Source of the DNA: JBKHYJ01 sp046565505
Lineage (GTDB): Bacteria > Acidobacteriota > Blastocatellia > UBA7656
Direction of reading: 5' to 3'
DNA: 64,000 nt
NCBI GenBank assembly: GCA_046565505.1
Contig: JBKHYJ010000124.1
Location: 7,810 to 71,809, forward strand
The translations under genes were made by a program, and so were the position numbers. Shown here piece after piece: positions 18,667 to 27,800 of this stretch. The notes below the pieces were generated by a model. The model ran no database searches. It saw nothing but the letters and a program-made list of their open reading frames with translations, and was not told where the DNA came from. The first letter of the stretch is position 1, and each line of letters begins with the position of its first letter.

Positions 18667-20478
18667 ATGAAAACTCGGATGATATTTACATTACTATTGA
18701 TCGCCGCTCTTTCAGCCCCCGTACGGGCTCAATCTCACGAGGATTCCAAAGCTATGATACCGGAAGGCTACTGGCCGCTGGAAAAGACGTTGCCTGTAAT
18801 CGAGAATACACAGGTGATACGGCTCGACCCGGACCTCTCGCAGTTGAGCGAGGGTGAGCGCAAGGCGTTTAACAAGCTGGTTGAAGTGGGCCTGATTTTT
18901 CAGGACCTTTACGAGCAGCAGCGCCACCCGCAGGCGTTGAAGGCGCGCCGCGAGCTCTACGAGTTGGATAAGCGAAACGGGTCGCCCGCGACGAGGAATC
19001 TCGTCACGATTTACCGGCTGAACCAGGGGCCAATCGCCACGACGCTTGAGAATAAGCGCGAGCCGTTCCTCCCGGTGGAACCCGTGAGGCCTGGAAAAAA
19101 TGTATACCCGTGGGGCAGCCCCAAGCAGGAGATCGAAGCCTTTCTTACCGCGCACCCCGAGAAACGCGATTCCATACTCAACCTGCGCACGGTCGTCCGC
19201 CGGGCCACGGCACAAGACCTGCAAACGGACCTGTCCAGCCTGAAGCGACATCCCGTCTTGGCGACCTTGCACCCGGGCCTACAAAACGAGCTGCAAGAGT
19301 TACTGTCGCGGCCCGACCCGAAGGGCTTTTACGCCGTGCCCTACGCCATCGCGTACGCCGATGAACTGGTCCGCGCCCACTCGCTGCTCAACGAAGCGGC
19401 GGACGCCGTCGAAAAGGACGACGAAGAGTTCGCACGCTTCCTCCGCAACCGCAGCCGCGACCTGTTGTCGAACGATTACGAATCAGGCGACGCCGCCTGG
19501 GTCACGGGGCACTTCAAAAACCTGAACGCCCAGATAGGCTCTTACGAGGTCTATGACGACGACCTGTTCGGCACGAAGACTTTTTTTGCCTTCAGCGTCA
19601 TGATCAAGCGGAAGCAAGAGACGGACGCTTTGAGAAAGGCGATGAAGGGCTTGCAGGCGCTCGAAGACACGCTCCCCTACGGGCGGCACAAGAGGGTGAG
19701 GGAGGACATACCCGTGGGCGTCTACGACGTTATCGCGGATTTCGCCCAGGCGCGCGGCGGCAATAACGCGACCATTCTCCCCAACGAGAATTATCTAGCC
19801 CGCAGGTACGGCCGGACCATCCTGCTGCGCGCCAACATAATGCGCAACCCGGAGCTGTTTAAGAACACCGAGCGCGTGTGGTCAGTGGCCGTCGCTCCGG
19901 CGCACAAGGGCGACCTCACGTCCGAAGGCAATTCTTACCGCACGCTCTGGCATGAGGTAGGACACTACCTCGGCGTGGACTTGACCAAAGACGGGCGGGA
20001 CCTTGACACGGCCTTGCAGGAGAATTCGAGCCTGTTAGAAGAAATGAAGGCGGACCTCGTTTCGCTATTCGTCGCGGAGGCGTTGCACAAACAGGGCTAC
20101 TATACTGACCAGCAGCTGCGCGCCGTCTATGCCAGCGGCGTCAACCGCGTGCTGCAAAACAACAGGCCGCGCCGCGACCAGCCCTATAACACGATGCAGC
20201 TCATGCAATGGAATTTTTTCCTGGAGAACGGGCTGTTGAGCTTCGACCCGCAAACGAAGAGGCTTGTCATCAACTACGCCAACTACCATGACGCGGTTGC
20301 CAAGATGCTGGCGAAGGTGCTCGAAGTGCAATACCAGGGGGACAAGGCAGCGGCCGACCAGTTCATCGACCGATACTCGAAATGGGATGAAAACCTGCAT
20401 GGCGCGGTCGCGAAGAACATCCGCGATCAGCAGTTGTACAGGTTCAGGCTTTTCAAGTACGCGGCGCTGAACGAGTGA
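18667..20478 (+). CDS. Secreted M49 (dipeptidyl-peptidase III) family metallopeptidase
   Basis: The 603-residue protein starts with a signal peptide (hydrophobic stretch ending APVRAQ). The zinc site fits family M49: HEVGH at residues 429-433 and EEMKAD at 458-463, giving two His and a Glu as metal ligands. Eukaryotic DPP III has a six-residue HELLGH. The five-residue form here resembles a shorter variant described in some bacteria. DPP III releases dipeptides from the N-termini of short peptides. The exported location suggests peptide scavenging. AAGGGG before ATG 18667 is the ribosome binding site. The convergent DUF885 gene ends 25 bases downstream. Confidence 0.88.
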   Translation: MKTRMIFTLLLIAALSAPVRAQSHEDSKAMIPEGYWPLEKTLPVIENTQVIRLDPDLSQLSEGERKAFNKLVEVGLIFQDLYEQQRHPQALKARRELYELDKRNGSPATRNLVTIYRLNQGPIATTLENKREPFLPVEPVRPGKNVYPWGSPKQEIEAFLTAHPEKRDSILNLRTVVRRATAQDLQTDLSSLKRHPVLATLHPGLQNELQELLSRPDPKGFYAVPYAIAYADELVRAHSLLNEAADAVEKDDEEFARFLRNRSRDLLSNDYESGDAAWVTGHFKNLNAQIGSYEVYDDDLFGTKTFFAFSVMIKRKQETDALRKAMKGLQALEDTLPYGRHKRVREDIPVGVYDVIADFAQARGGNNATILPNENYLARRYGRTILLRANIMRNPELFKNTERVWSVAVAPAHKGDLTSEGNSYRTLWHEVGHYLGVDLTKDGRDLDTALQENSSLLEEMKADLVSLFVAEALHKQGYYTDQQLRAVYASGVNRVLQNNRPRRDQPYNTMQLMQWNFFLENGLLSFDPQTKRLVINYANYHDAVAKMLAKVLEVQYQGDKAAADQFIDRYSKWDENLHGAVAKNIRDQQLYRFRLFKYAALNE

Positions 20479-20502
20479 GCGAGTGCCGCTCTAGAGTTGT
20501 TT

Positions 20503-21867
20503 CTACTTCAAGCCCGAAGGCAGACGCGGCGATGAGATCAGCTTCCTGAATTCATCCCAGCGCTTCGCCGGGCGGTCCACCGTGCCGCCCTTACTCTCTA
20601 CATATTTCCTGACGAGGTCCTGCCCGAGGTTGTAATTGATCACATAGCTGCGGTATTGATCGAAGAAGCGGACGCGCTGCTGTGCGCGCTCAAGCGAGAC
20701 GAGCGTATATTTGACCAGCCACTCGGCCGCCTGGTCCCGGTCGATCTCTCCGTTCAAGTACCTTCGGGCGGCTTCGTTCCCGGCGTAGCTCAGCTCTGCC
20801 AGTATGCCCTGGACTTCGTAATACCTGGCGGCCCTGGACGGGTCGAGGCCGGCGAGCGGAAAGAGGACCTCTCGCTCGTACGCCAGGCGTTCTTCGCCGG
20901 GGAACGCCACCTCTATGCCGAAATTGGCGCTCCCTTCCGCGATCAACGACTGCGGGCTGAACAGAGGGTAGACGGAGAATTCGACCCAGCCCCGGCCCTT
21001 AACCAGATTACTTTCGAGCATCACGTTGTAAACATGGTGGCCGGGGTATCCCTCATGGCAAGCCAGGTCTATCGCGCGGTCGATGTAGATGGGAAGGTCC
21101 GTGTTGATCTGAATCAGGCTATGGCTATTGCCCTTGTACCAGTTGTATCCGCTCCAGGACTTGCCCGTCACATACTCCAACTGAAAACTCTCCTGCCCCG
21201 GCAGGGCGATGTGTTTTCCTGTCCTCGCACGCGCCTCCGCAATTGCCGCTTTAAAGACCGGGTCGAGCTTATCTTTAGGGATGACGAAATCCCGCTTGAA
21301 TCTGTCGAGCCGGTCAGGTAACGCGCCCTCCCCTGGCAGCAACGGTTCCAGGCGGCTTAACACCTTCTTGAAATGAGCTTCGGGGTAAGACGGCGCGACA
21401 GTGTCGTAAAGCGATTTGGACTCTTGATCGAAAGTGAGCTTTGCGCCCCCGAGCATCGCGACCCGCGCCGCGAGCGATTCTAGCTGCTTGCCGAGGTACT
21501 GGTGGCGCAGGCGGACGATCCCTTCCGCCTTTGAAGTGTCGAGCTTTCTCAACCGTTCGATCAGAGCGGCCGCGTCATCTTTGATTGAATCGAGGGGCCT
21601 CTTTTCTGCCCTCGCCTCCGCCTGCCAGGACTCCGGGCCATAATAAGCATCGACATAGTTCTCGTCATGACGGCCGACAGCGAGCACGAGTTTGACGTAG
21701 AGTTCAGCTATTTTGTCCATCTCGGTTAAGGAGGTCGGTCGCGCCGTGCGACCCGCATCTTGCGAACGCCGCGGGCGGCATTCGACGAAGCCCGCGCCGG
21801 CTGAGGAAATAAAAATCACGGCGGCGATGCCATGACAGAGGGCGTTGGTGAGTCGGAGTTTAATCAT
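20503..21867 (-). CDS. Exported DUF885-family putative metallopeptidase
   Basis: The 454-residue protein has a probable signal peptide (IAAVIFISSAGAG) and the DUF885 hallmark HEGYPGHH, which resembles a gluzincin HExxxH metal site, followed by the downstream Glu in LIAEGSANFGIE. Family members are thought to be peptidases, but few have been characterised. The frame is open about 180 bases further upstream; the start is placed at ATG 21867 because the signal peptide begins there and upstream residues are Arg/Gly-rich and unlike protein. GAGGG lies about 14 bases ahead, which is far. Convergent with the M49 gene, it could share a role in peptide degradation. Confidence 0.85.
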   Translation of the reverse strand: MIKLRLTNALCHGIAAVIFISSAGAGFVECRPRRSQDAGRTARPTSLTEMDKIAELYVKLVLAVGRHDENYVDAYYGPESWQAEARAEKRPLDSIKDDAAALIERLRKLDTSKAEGIVRLRHQYLGKQLESLAARVAMLGGAKLTFDQESKSLYDTVAPSYPEAHFKKVLSRLEPLLPGEGALPDRLDRFKRDFVIPKDKLDPVFKAAIAEARARTGKHIALPGQESFQLEYVTGKSWSGYNWYKGNSHSLIQINTDLPIYIDRAIDLACHEGYPGHHVYNVMLESNLVKGRGWVEFSVYPLFSPQSLIAEGSANFGIEVAFPGEERLAYEREVLFPLAGLDPSRAARYYEVQGILAELSYAGNEAARRYLNGEIDRDQAAEWLVKYTLVSLERAQQRVRFFDQYRSYVINYNLGQDLVRKYVESKGGTVDRPAKRWDEFRKLISSPRLPSGLK

Positions 21868-21988
21868 AATATGCCGCGACCCTCGCGGGACAGGGTAGCT
21901 TGAAGTAGCTTGATGATGTCGGGCGGGGCGGCCCCGCCGGCGGCCGCATCCGCCGAACCCCCGCGCGGTTGAGCCAATGCCGCGCGTC

Positions 21989-22612
21989 TCAGACCTTGCC
22001 GCCGCCGCTCCCGTATGTTTGCCGGTAGTCCGCGATAGCCGCATCGATAACTCTCAGCGCATGTTCCCGCCCATACCGCCGCGCTATGCTGACCTGCTGT
22101 GCCTTCCCCGGCATGAGCTTGTACGTGGCAAAGTAGTGCTCGAGCCTGTCGACGAGGACCGCCGGCAAGTCCGTGATCTCTTGAGTTTCGCCCCACACGT
22201 AATCATTCAGCAGTACGGCTATAATCTTATCGTCGGCCTCACCCGCGTCAACCATTTGCAACCCGCCCACGACGCGGGCCGCCACGACAATTTCAGACTT
22301 CGAGATGGGCCGCTCGCTCAGGACACAAACGTCCAGGGGGTCGCCGTCCCCGCGCTTCGCGGTGGGCGAAAGGAGGCGGAAGTTTTCACCGCAAAATGTT
22401 CTCGGGATGAAGCCATACAGCGTCGGCGGCTGGGCGGAGGTCCGCTGTGGCCTGTCCACGCGCAGGTAGCCGCTGACTTTGTCTACTTCGTATTTCACCA
22501 GGTCGAAGGGAGTGATTTCGATGTAAGCGTTGACGACCGCGGGCGAGTCCGGCCCCGTCTCAAGGCCATGCCACGGATGCGGACGCCATTGCTGGAATGC
22601 TCTGTCTTTCAC
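21989..22612 (-). CDS. ppa: Inorganic pyrophosphatase, family I
   Basis: This soluble enzyme hydrolyses pyrophosphate to phosphate in the cytoplasm. Family I motifs are clear: KYEVDK and SGYLRVDRPQ for pyrophosphate binding, YGFIPRTFCGE, and the metal-binding signature GDGDPLDVCV. About 207 residues matches the family. The start is uncertain: the only options are GTG codons, at 22612 (preceded by a G6 run) and at 22657. The shorter one is chosen because a promoter is predicted to begin transcription near 22652. The downstream DUF885 gene starts about 120 bases on and is probably separate. Confidence 0.9.
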   Translation of the reverse strand: MKDRAFQQWRPHPWHGLETGPDSPAVVNAYIEITPFDLVKYEVDKVSGYLRVDRPQRTSAQPPTLYGFIPRTFCGENFRLLSPTAKRGDGDPLDVCVLSERPISKSEIVVAARVVGGLQMVDAGEADDKIIAVLLNDYVWGETQEITDLPAVLVDRLEHYFATYKLMPGKAQQVSIARRYGREHALRVIDAAIADYRQTYGSGGGKV

Positions 22613-22658
22613 AGCCCCCCTATCATTCGTGTGTTCATTCGAGATTCGCTCGCACACT

Positions 22659-22687
22659 ATTCTAGCATCATCAACTAAGCCTGTAAT
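22659..22687 (-). promoter_or_regulatory. Putative promoter of pyrophosphatase gene
   Basis: On the minus strand ATTACA (22682-22687) and TAGAAT (22659-22664) are separated by 17 bases. Initiation near 22652 would exclude the upstream GTG at 22657 as start codon. Confidence 0.35.
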
Positions 22688-22871
22688 GCTGATTAGACAG
22701 GCGAGCCCGAGCGGGGGCGCGATGGGGTCAGGCTGGCTCGGCCGCGGCAGGTAAATTTTCGGTAGGTTGGCGGGCGCTCAGACTTTACCGCCTCATTCTC
22801 GATAACCCTGACCCTGGCATGCGCGACGACCCGAAAGGCCCCTCCCTATAGTACAATCTCTAGAAGAGCTT

Positions 22872-23318
22872 ATGGTCAGATCAGAGAAAAATCAGGCGGG
22901 CGGTCTTATAACAATCCCCAGGCTGACGGGCAAGTACCAGGAGGTGCGGGTTACGTTCATCGGCGCGTCTTTTTCGCCGTCCGGTGAGAACCAGTACGCC
23001 GATGATGATTTCGGGCAGTTCATCATCGACGAGATCTTTCGCCGTCAAAGCATTCTAACTAAGTACAAGGGGGTTTTACGCAAGGCTCACCACTGCCGCA
23101 AGTGCGGCGCCGAGTTGACGGGCAAGAGGACTCACCGCCGAAGATTCTTTTTGGACGTTGCGTATAAGCAGTTGCCGCCGTTCAAAATTGAAATGGAGAT
23201 GCCGGGCATCACCTGCCGCCGGTGCGCGACAAACAACGCCATCAACGACCAGAACACAGAGTACGTTGTGTGTGGGGCGATAGCCCGAGCCTTTGAATCG
23301 TTGAAGAGGCTCATCTAA
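22872..23318 (+). CDS. Hypothetical protein with two CxxC zinc-binding pairs
   Basis: This 148-residue soluble protein of unknown family contains HCRKCGAEL and CRRCATNN, two CxxC pairs about 45 residues apart that probably bind one zinc ion. The N-terminal half has ADDDFGQFIIDEIFRRQ and no recognised motif. AAGAG before ATG 22872 is a modest ribosome binding site. TATAGT (22847-22852) and TACAAT (22852-22857) lie close upstream, so the leader would be very short. The neighbours are unrelated. It could be a small nucleic-acid-binding protein, but nothing beyond the zinc pairs supports that. Confidence 0.7.
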   Translation: MVRSEKNQAGGLITIPRLTGKYQEVRVTFIGASFSPSGENQYADDDFGQFIIDEIFRRQSILTKYKGVLRKAHHCRKCGAELTGKRTHRRRFFLDVAYKQLPPFKIEMEMPGITCRRCATNNAINDQNTEYVVCGAIARAFESLKRLI

Positions 23319-23348
23319 GCCTGTCAGGTCGGCTTACTCCTGGCCCGG

Positions 23349-24188
23349 CTATTCCACACGCGGCGGTCCCTGACGTATGCGCGAGCGCGGCCTTTCTGTG
23401 TCAGCGGAGTAAGCGCTTTCCAGCCACCATGTCGCGCCAGCCTCGGCGAATGGGCGGACGATTTTGACCGACCGCTTATGATTACCGCCGGGCGTGGTGC
23501 CTCCGACAATAATGTCGAATGGGGTCGTCCGCTCGCGGTGCTCGTCAACGAACTGCTTCAACTCTCGGACCTCGTCGGGGTTCATCCGAGTCATGGTCTT
23601 GTACTTCTGCGGAATGATGCCATCCCATGCGAGCGTCCGCCGAAGCGATTTCCCTTTGGGCCAAACGCCTACGACCCAGACAGGGATGCCGTCCGCCTGC
23701 ACGGGCCGAGGCAACATAGTCATCTCATCGACGCGGTAATGCTCGCCGTTAAAACTGAATGGCTCTCCGCGCCAGAGGCCGGCCAGTATCTCCAGGCCCT
23801 CGTCGAGCATCGCGGCCCGAACCTTCAGGTCCGTCGCCTCCCCTACTTTGTAGAAGCCGCCATCATCCTTAGCCGCCCCCAGCCCGACTGACAGAGTGAG
23901 GCGGCCGCCCGACAGGTGGTCGAGGGTGACCGTCTCGCGTGCCAGCTTCCACGGGCGGCGGCGCGTGATCGGGGTAATGATGGTGCCTATTCGTATGCGC
24001 TCGGTCCTCATCGCCATAGCCGCCAGCACGACCCACGGATCGAACCAGGGTATGGCCTCGCCCGGCTTGATCTCTATGGCTAGCGCGTCGGCGATGAAGA
24101 CGCCGTCCCATCCCGCGGCCTCGGCTTCGGCGGCAAGGCCGCTGATGCTCATGGCGTCCCCGCCCTCGATCATGAATCCGTATTTCAT
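23349..24188 (-). CDS. Luciferase-like (LLM-class) flavin-dependent oxidoreductase
   Basis: The 279-residue protein has the TIM-barrel pattern of bacterial luciferase-like oxidoreductases, which use F420 or FMN. Visible elements are AEAAGWDGVFIADAL near the N-terminus, TERIRIGTIITPITRRRPWKLARE, and LSGGRLTLSVGLGA. The substrate and flavin type are unknown. ATG 24188 is chosen over the upstream in-frame start because GGGAGAG lies just ahead and the family begins with a strand like KYGFMIEGG. It converges on the zinc-pair gene with 30 bases between. Confidence 0.88.
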   Translation of the reverse strand: MKYGFMIEGGDAMSISGLAAEAEAAGWDGVFIADALAIEIKPGEAIPWFDPWVVLAAMAMRTERIRIGTIITPITRRRPWKLARETVTLDHLSGGRLTLSVGLGAAKDDGGFYKVGEATDLKVRAAMLDEGLEILAGLWRGEPFSFNGEHYRVDEMTMLPRPVQADGIPVWVVGVWPKGKSLRRTLAWDGIIPQKYKTMTRMNPDEVRELKQFVDEHRERTTPFDIIVGGTTPGGNHKRSVKIVRPFAEAGATWWLESAYSADTERPRSRIRQGPPRVE

Positions 24189-24801
24189 AAACTCTCCCTT
24201 GAGCAATCCTCCCTTTAGAATTCCTTGCTCTTTAATCATAGGCCGGCATTCCTGTCATCCCCTGTCATATTTCCGTGACGCCCCCGGCCCGGAGGCAGGC
24301 GGATTGCCTCCACGGCGCGCCCCAGTATTTGCCCGGCGCTTGATGTGCGTAGGCGAGAATGGATTCTCGCAAAAATCGGCTCTAACTTTCTTGCGCGGGC
24401 CGGGCGAATCCTGTATGCTCCTGCGCGCACAGGCAAATGATATAGGCCTCAAACAGGTACTGCCCTGGGATAAAAGGGCGGGAAAAAAGTTGACCTGAAC
24501 CTTAGTTGTAACTGCTTCGATTTCCAATAACAGTGGAGAATCAAACCGACCCGGGGGCGCGTACGGCCTGACCGTCAACAGGATCGTAGCCGTTCAAGTT
24601 TTAGCGGCGAATGCGTGCAAACCGTAGTACGGCCTGATCGAAATCAGAATCAGGCCGCAGTCAAATTCCAGTTCTAAAACCTCGTCGGCTCGTTTCACCT
24701 GCAACTGCGGAGAGTGGGCGGCAACTAAGGGGCAGTGCCTTCCATACAGCCAGTGTCTTTGTCGAATCTTGACCAGATAAACAAACTTAAGGGAGATCAT
24801 T
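24189..24801. other. Intergenic region with leader hairpin
   Basis: No gene is supported in these 613 bases. CGGCCTGAT (24630-24638) and ATCAGGCCG (24649-24657) form a perfect 9-bp hairpin about 150 bases ahead of the next gene; it could be a leader structure or old terminator. Confidence 0.4.
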
Positions 24802-27800
24802 ATGAGGAACAATCAGAGATACACACTACTATTCGCCGTCTTCGCCCTGGTAGCCTTGCTGGCCCTGACTTCCGCCGCCCGCGTGACGACGCAGGCAAAG
24901 AAAGGCGCCGCCGACAGGCCCTCCCCGGCCAGGAAGAACGCCGATGACCCACACAGGTCTGTCGGACGTGCGATCAAGCAACTGCAAAAACCTGCCGGCG
25001 GTCAGGACGCGCTGAAATCTACGATCCTGATACCCGGCGACGACGAGGACGAAGACGCCGACGACCCGGACCTCCCCCCGTGGATGGTCGGAAAGATTGA
25101 CAAAGAGGCTTACCTGCGCCTGCGTGGCGATTACATAGACATGCTCCGCGGCAGGCCCATCGATTTGCCATTCGACCCGCGCGAGAAGGCCATCCAGCAA
25201 ATGGAAAAGCAGGAAGCTCAGGTGAGGGAGCGGGCGCGGCGCGGCGCGGCCAACGCCGTGGACGTGTCGAACTGGACGTTCCTCGGCCCGTCGCCCATAC
25301 CGCTCGGCCAGACCAGCACGACCAGGGTCCCCGTCAGCGGCCGCACCATCGCGATAGCGGTCCACCCGACTGACCCCGACACGGTGTATGTCGGGACGGC
25401 GCAGGGCGGGCTTTACAAATCGACGAACGGGGGAGCCAACTGGACCAAGCTCTTTGAATTTCAGCTGGAGTCGCTCGCCATCGGCGCAATCACCATCGAC
25501 CCGGCCGACAGCAACATCGTCTACGTCGGGACGGGCGAGCCTAACCTTTCGGCCGACAGCTTTGCGGGCCGCGGCCTTTACATAATCCGAAACGCCAACA
25601 GCGGCAGCCCGAACCTCAACGGGCCTTTCCGGCTCAATGGCGGCGGCAGCGATGTTTTTACGGGGCGGGCCATCGGGCGTATAGTGGTCAACCCTCTTGA
25701 TAACAACACCATTTTTGTTTCCACCACGTCGGGCACGGGCGGGAACCCGAACACGAGCCCCGCGGCCCTGCCCCCGCGCGGCGTCTACCGCTCGACCAAC
25801 GCGCAATCTCCCAACCCGACCTTTTCACAGGTTCAGATAACCGGGGTGGCGACGCCGAACGACCGCAGTGTGATCGACCTGGCGCTCGATCCCGGCAACC
25901 CGAATCTTCTGATCGCCACGGTGGTCGGGGCGGCGAGCGACGGCGGCATCTATCGCACGGCTAACGCTCTGGACCCGACACCCACATTCACGCGCACATT
26001 GACGTTGCCCGATGGCTCGACGAATGGGCGCGCCGAGTTGTACCTCAACAGGAATGCTACGGGGGTGACGATCTACGCCGCGACGGGCGAAATCTCCTCG
26101 GTGGCGCTGGGCGGGCCGGCCTGCTCAGCCACGTCTGCGGGCATGTTGCGCAGGTCAACCGACGGGGGCTTGACTTGGTCGACGCCGCTGCCCGGCTCGA
26201 CGGGCTTCTGCGGCGGGCAATGCTTCTACGACATGGCGCTGGCGGTTACGCCCGATAATCAGACCATACACCTGGGCGGCGCGGCGCGCGGCGGGTCGGG
26301 CAGTTGCACCGTCGATGTGATGAAGCGTTCGACGAATGGCGGGGCGAGCTTCGCGCGGAACGATAACACCCTGCACGCGGACGAACACGCTTTAGCCATA
26401 GCGCCTTCAAACCCGCAGGTCGTCTACACGGGCAGCGATGGCGGCATATGGAGATCGACCAACAATGGCACGACGTGGACGAGTCTTAACAACGCGAGCT
26501 TCAGCGCGACACAGTTCCAGGGCGTCGCGGTCCACCCATTCGACAGGTACTTCCTCATGGGCGGCACACAGGATAACGGGACCAACTGTCTGGCCCCGGA
26601 TGGCGTGACCTGGACCCACTGTCAGGACGGGGATGGCGGCTACGCCGTGATCGACGACAACGCGCAGGATACGACCAACGTCCTGATGTACCACACGTTC
26701 TTCAATCAGACTAACTCGCAGATAGCCTTCGAGCGCGCGACGAGCACGGCCGCGAACGCGAACGGGATACTGGGCTGGACCTTCAGGGGTTGTTCCGGGG
26801 TGACGAGCAACAACGGGATTCGCTGCGCAGACAACGTGCTCTTTTACGCGCCTCTCGCGCAGGGGCCGGGGAACCCGAACACACTTTACTTCGGGACGGA
26901 TCGGTTGTACCGCTCGACCAACCGCGGCGACACGATGACTCTGGTCAGCCAGGGGCCGCTGGTCCCATCGCCGCTCCCGACCAGCACCTCCGGCATAGTC
27001 ATCACGACCATTGGCATATCGCCGCAGGACGATAACGTCAGGATAGTCGGCATGAGGAACGGCCAAGTATTCGCCACGACAACGGGCTCGGCTACGCTCA
27101 CCAACGTCACGGGGGCGAACTTCCCGGCCCCGAACCCGGCCGACACGACTAGGAACTCCATCGGCCGCGCGGTGATCGACCCGAACAACAAGTTCACCGC
27201 TTACGTGACTTTCACGAGCTTCTCGCCCGCGCCCGGCCAGCACATATTCAAGACGACGAACCTCAACAGCCCGAGCCCGACCTGGACGCCCTCCAGCAAT
27301 GGCATCCCCAGCGTGCCGGTCAGCTCGCTGGTGATAGACCCGCAGGACTCCAACAGGCTCTACGCGGGCACGGACATCGGCGTCTATCATTCCACGGATG
27401 GCGGCGCGAACTGGGCTCCATACGGCACGGGCTTGCCTCGCGTTGCCGTCTTCGACGTGAAGATATCTAACGTACAGCGCCTTCTTCGCATCGCGACTCA
27501 TGGCAGAGGCATCGCCGAGATCGGCATCGTCGGGCGTCAACTTCCCGTGCTTCGCAGCGGAGGCGCGGCGGTCATCGCAGAGGGCTGCACGCCGGGTAAC
27601 GGCGTGATCGACCCGGGCGAAGACGTGACTGTGAGCTTCGGCGTTTCAAACATAGGGGCCGGGCCCACACAGAACCTTACGGTGACGTTGCTGCCGACGG
27701 GCGGGGTGACGTTGCCGAGCGGCCCGGAGAATTATGGCGCGGTCGAGCCGGGCACTATCGTCACAAGAAACTTCAACCTGTCGAACAACGCGGCCTGCGG

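Noticed and set aside
26407..27540. 377-codon antisense frame under the propeller gene, and similar ones at 1565-2470 and 35293-36192
   Set aside because: Composition is that of shadow frames and each lies wholly within a supported gene.
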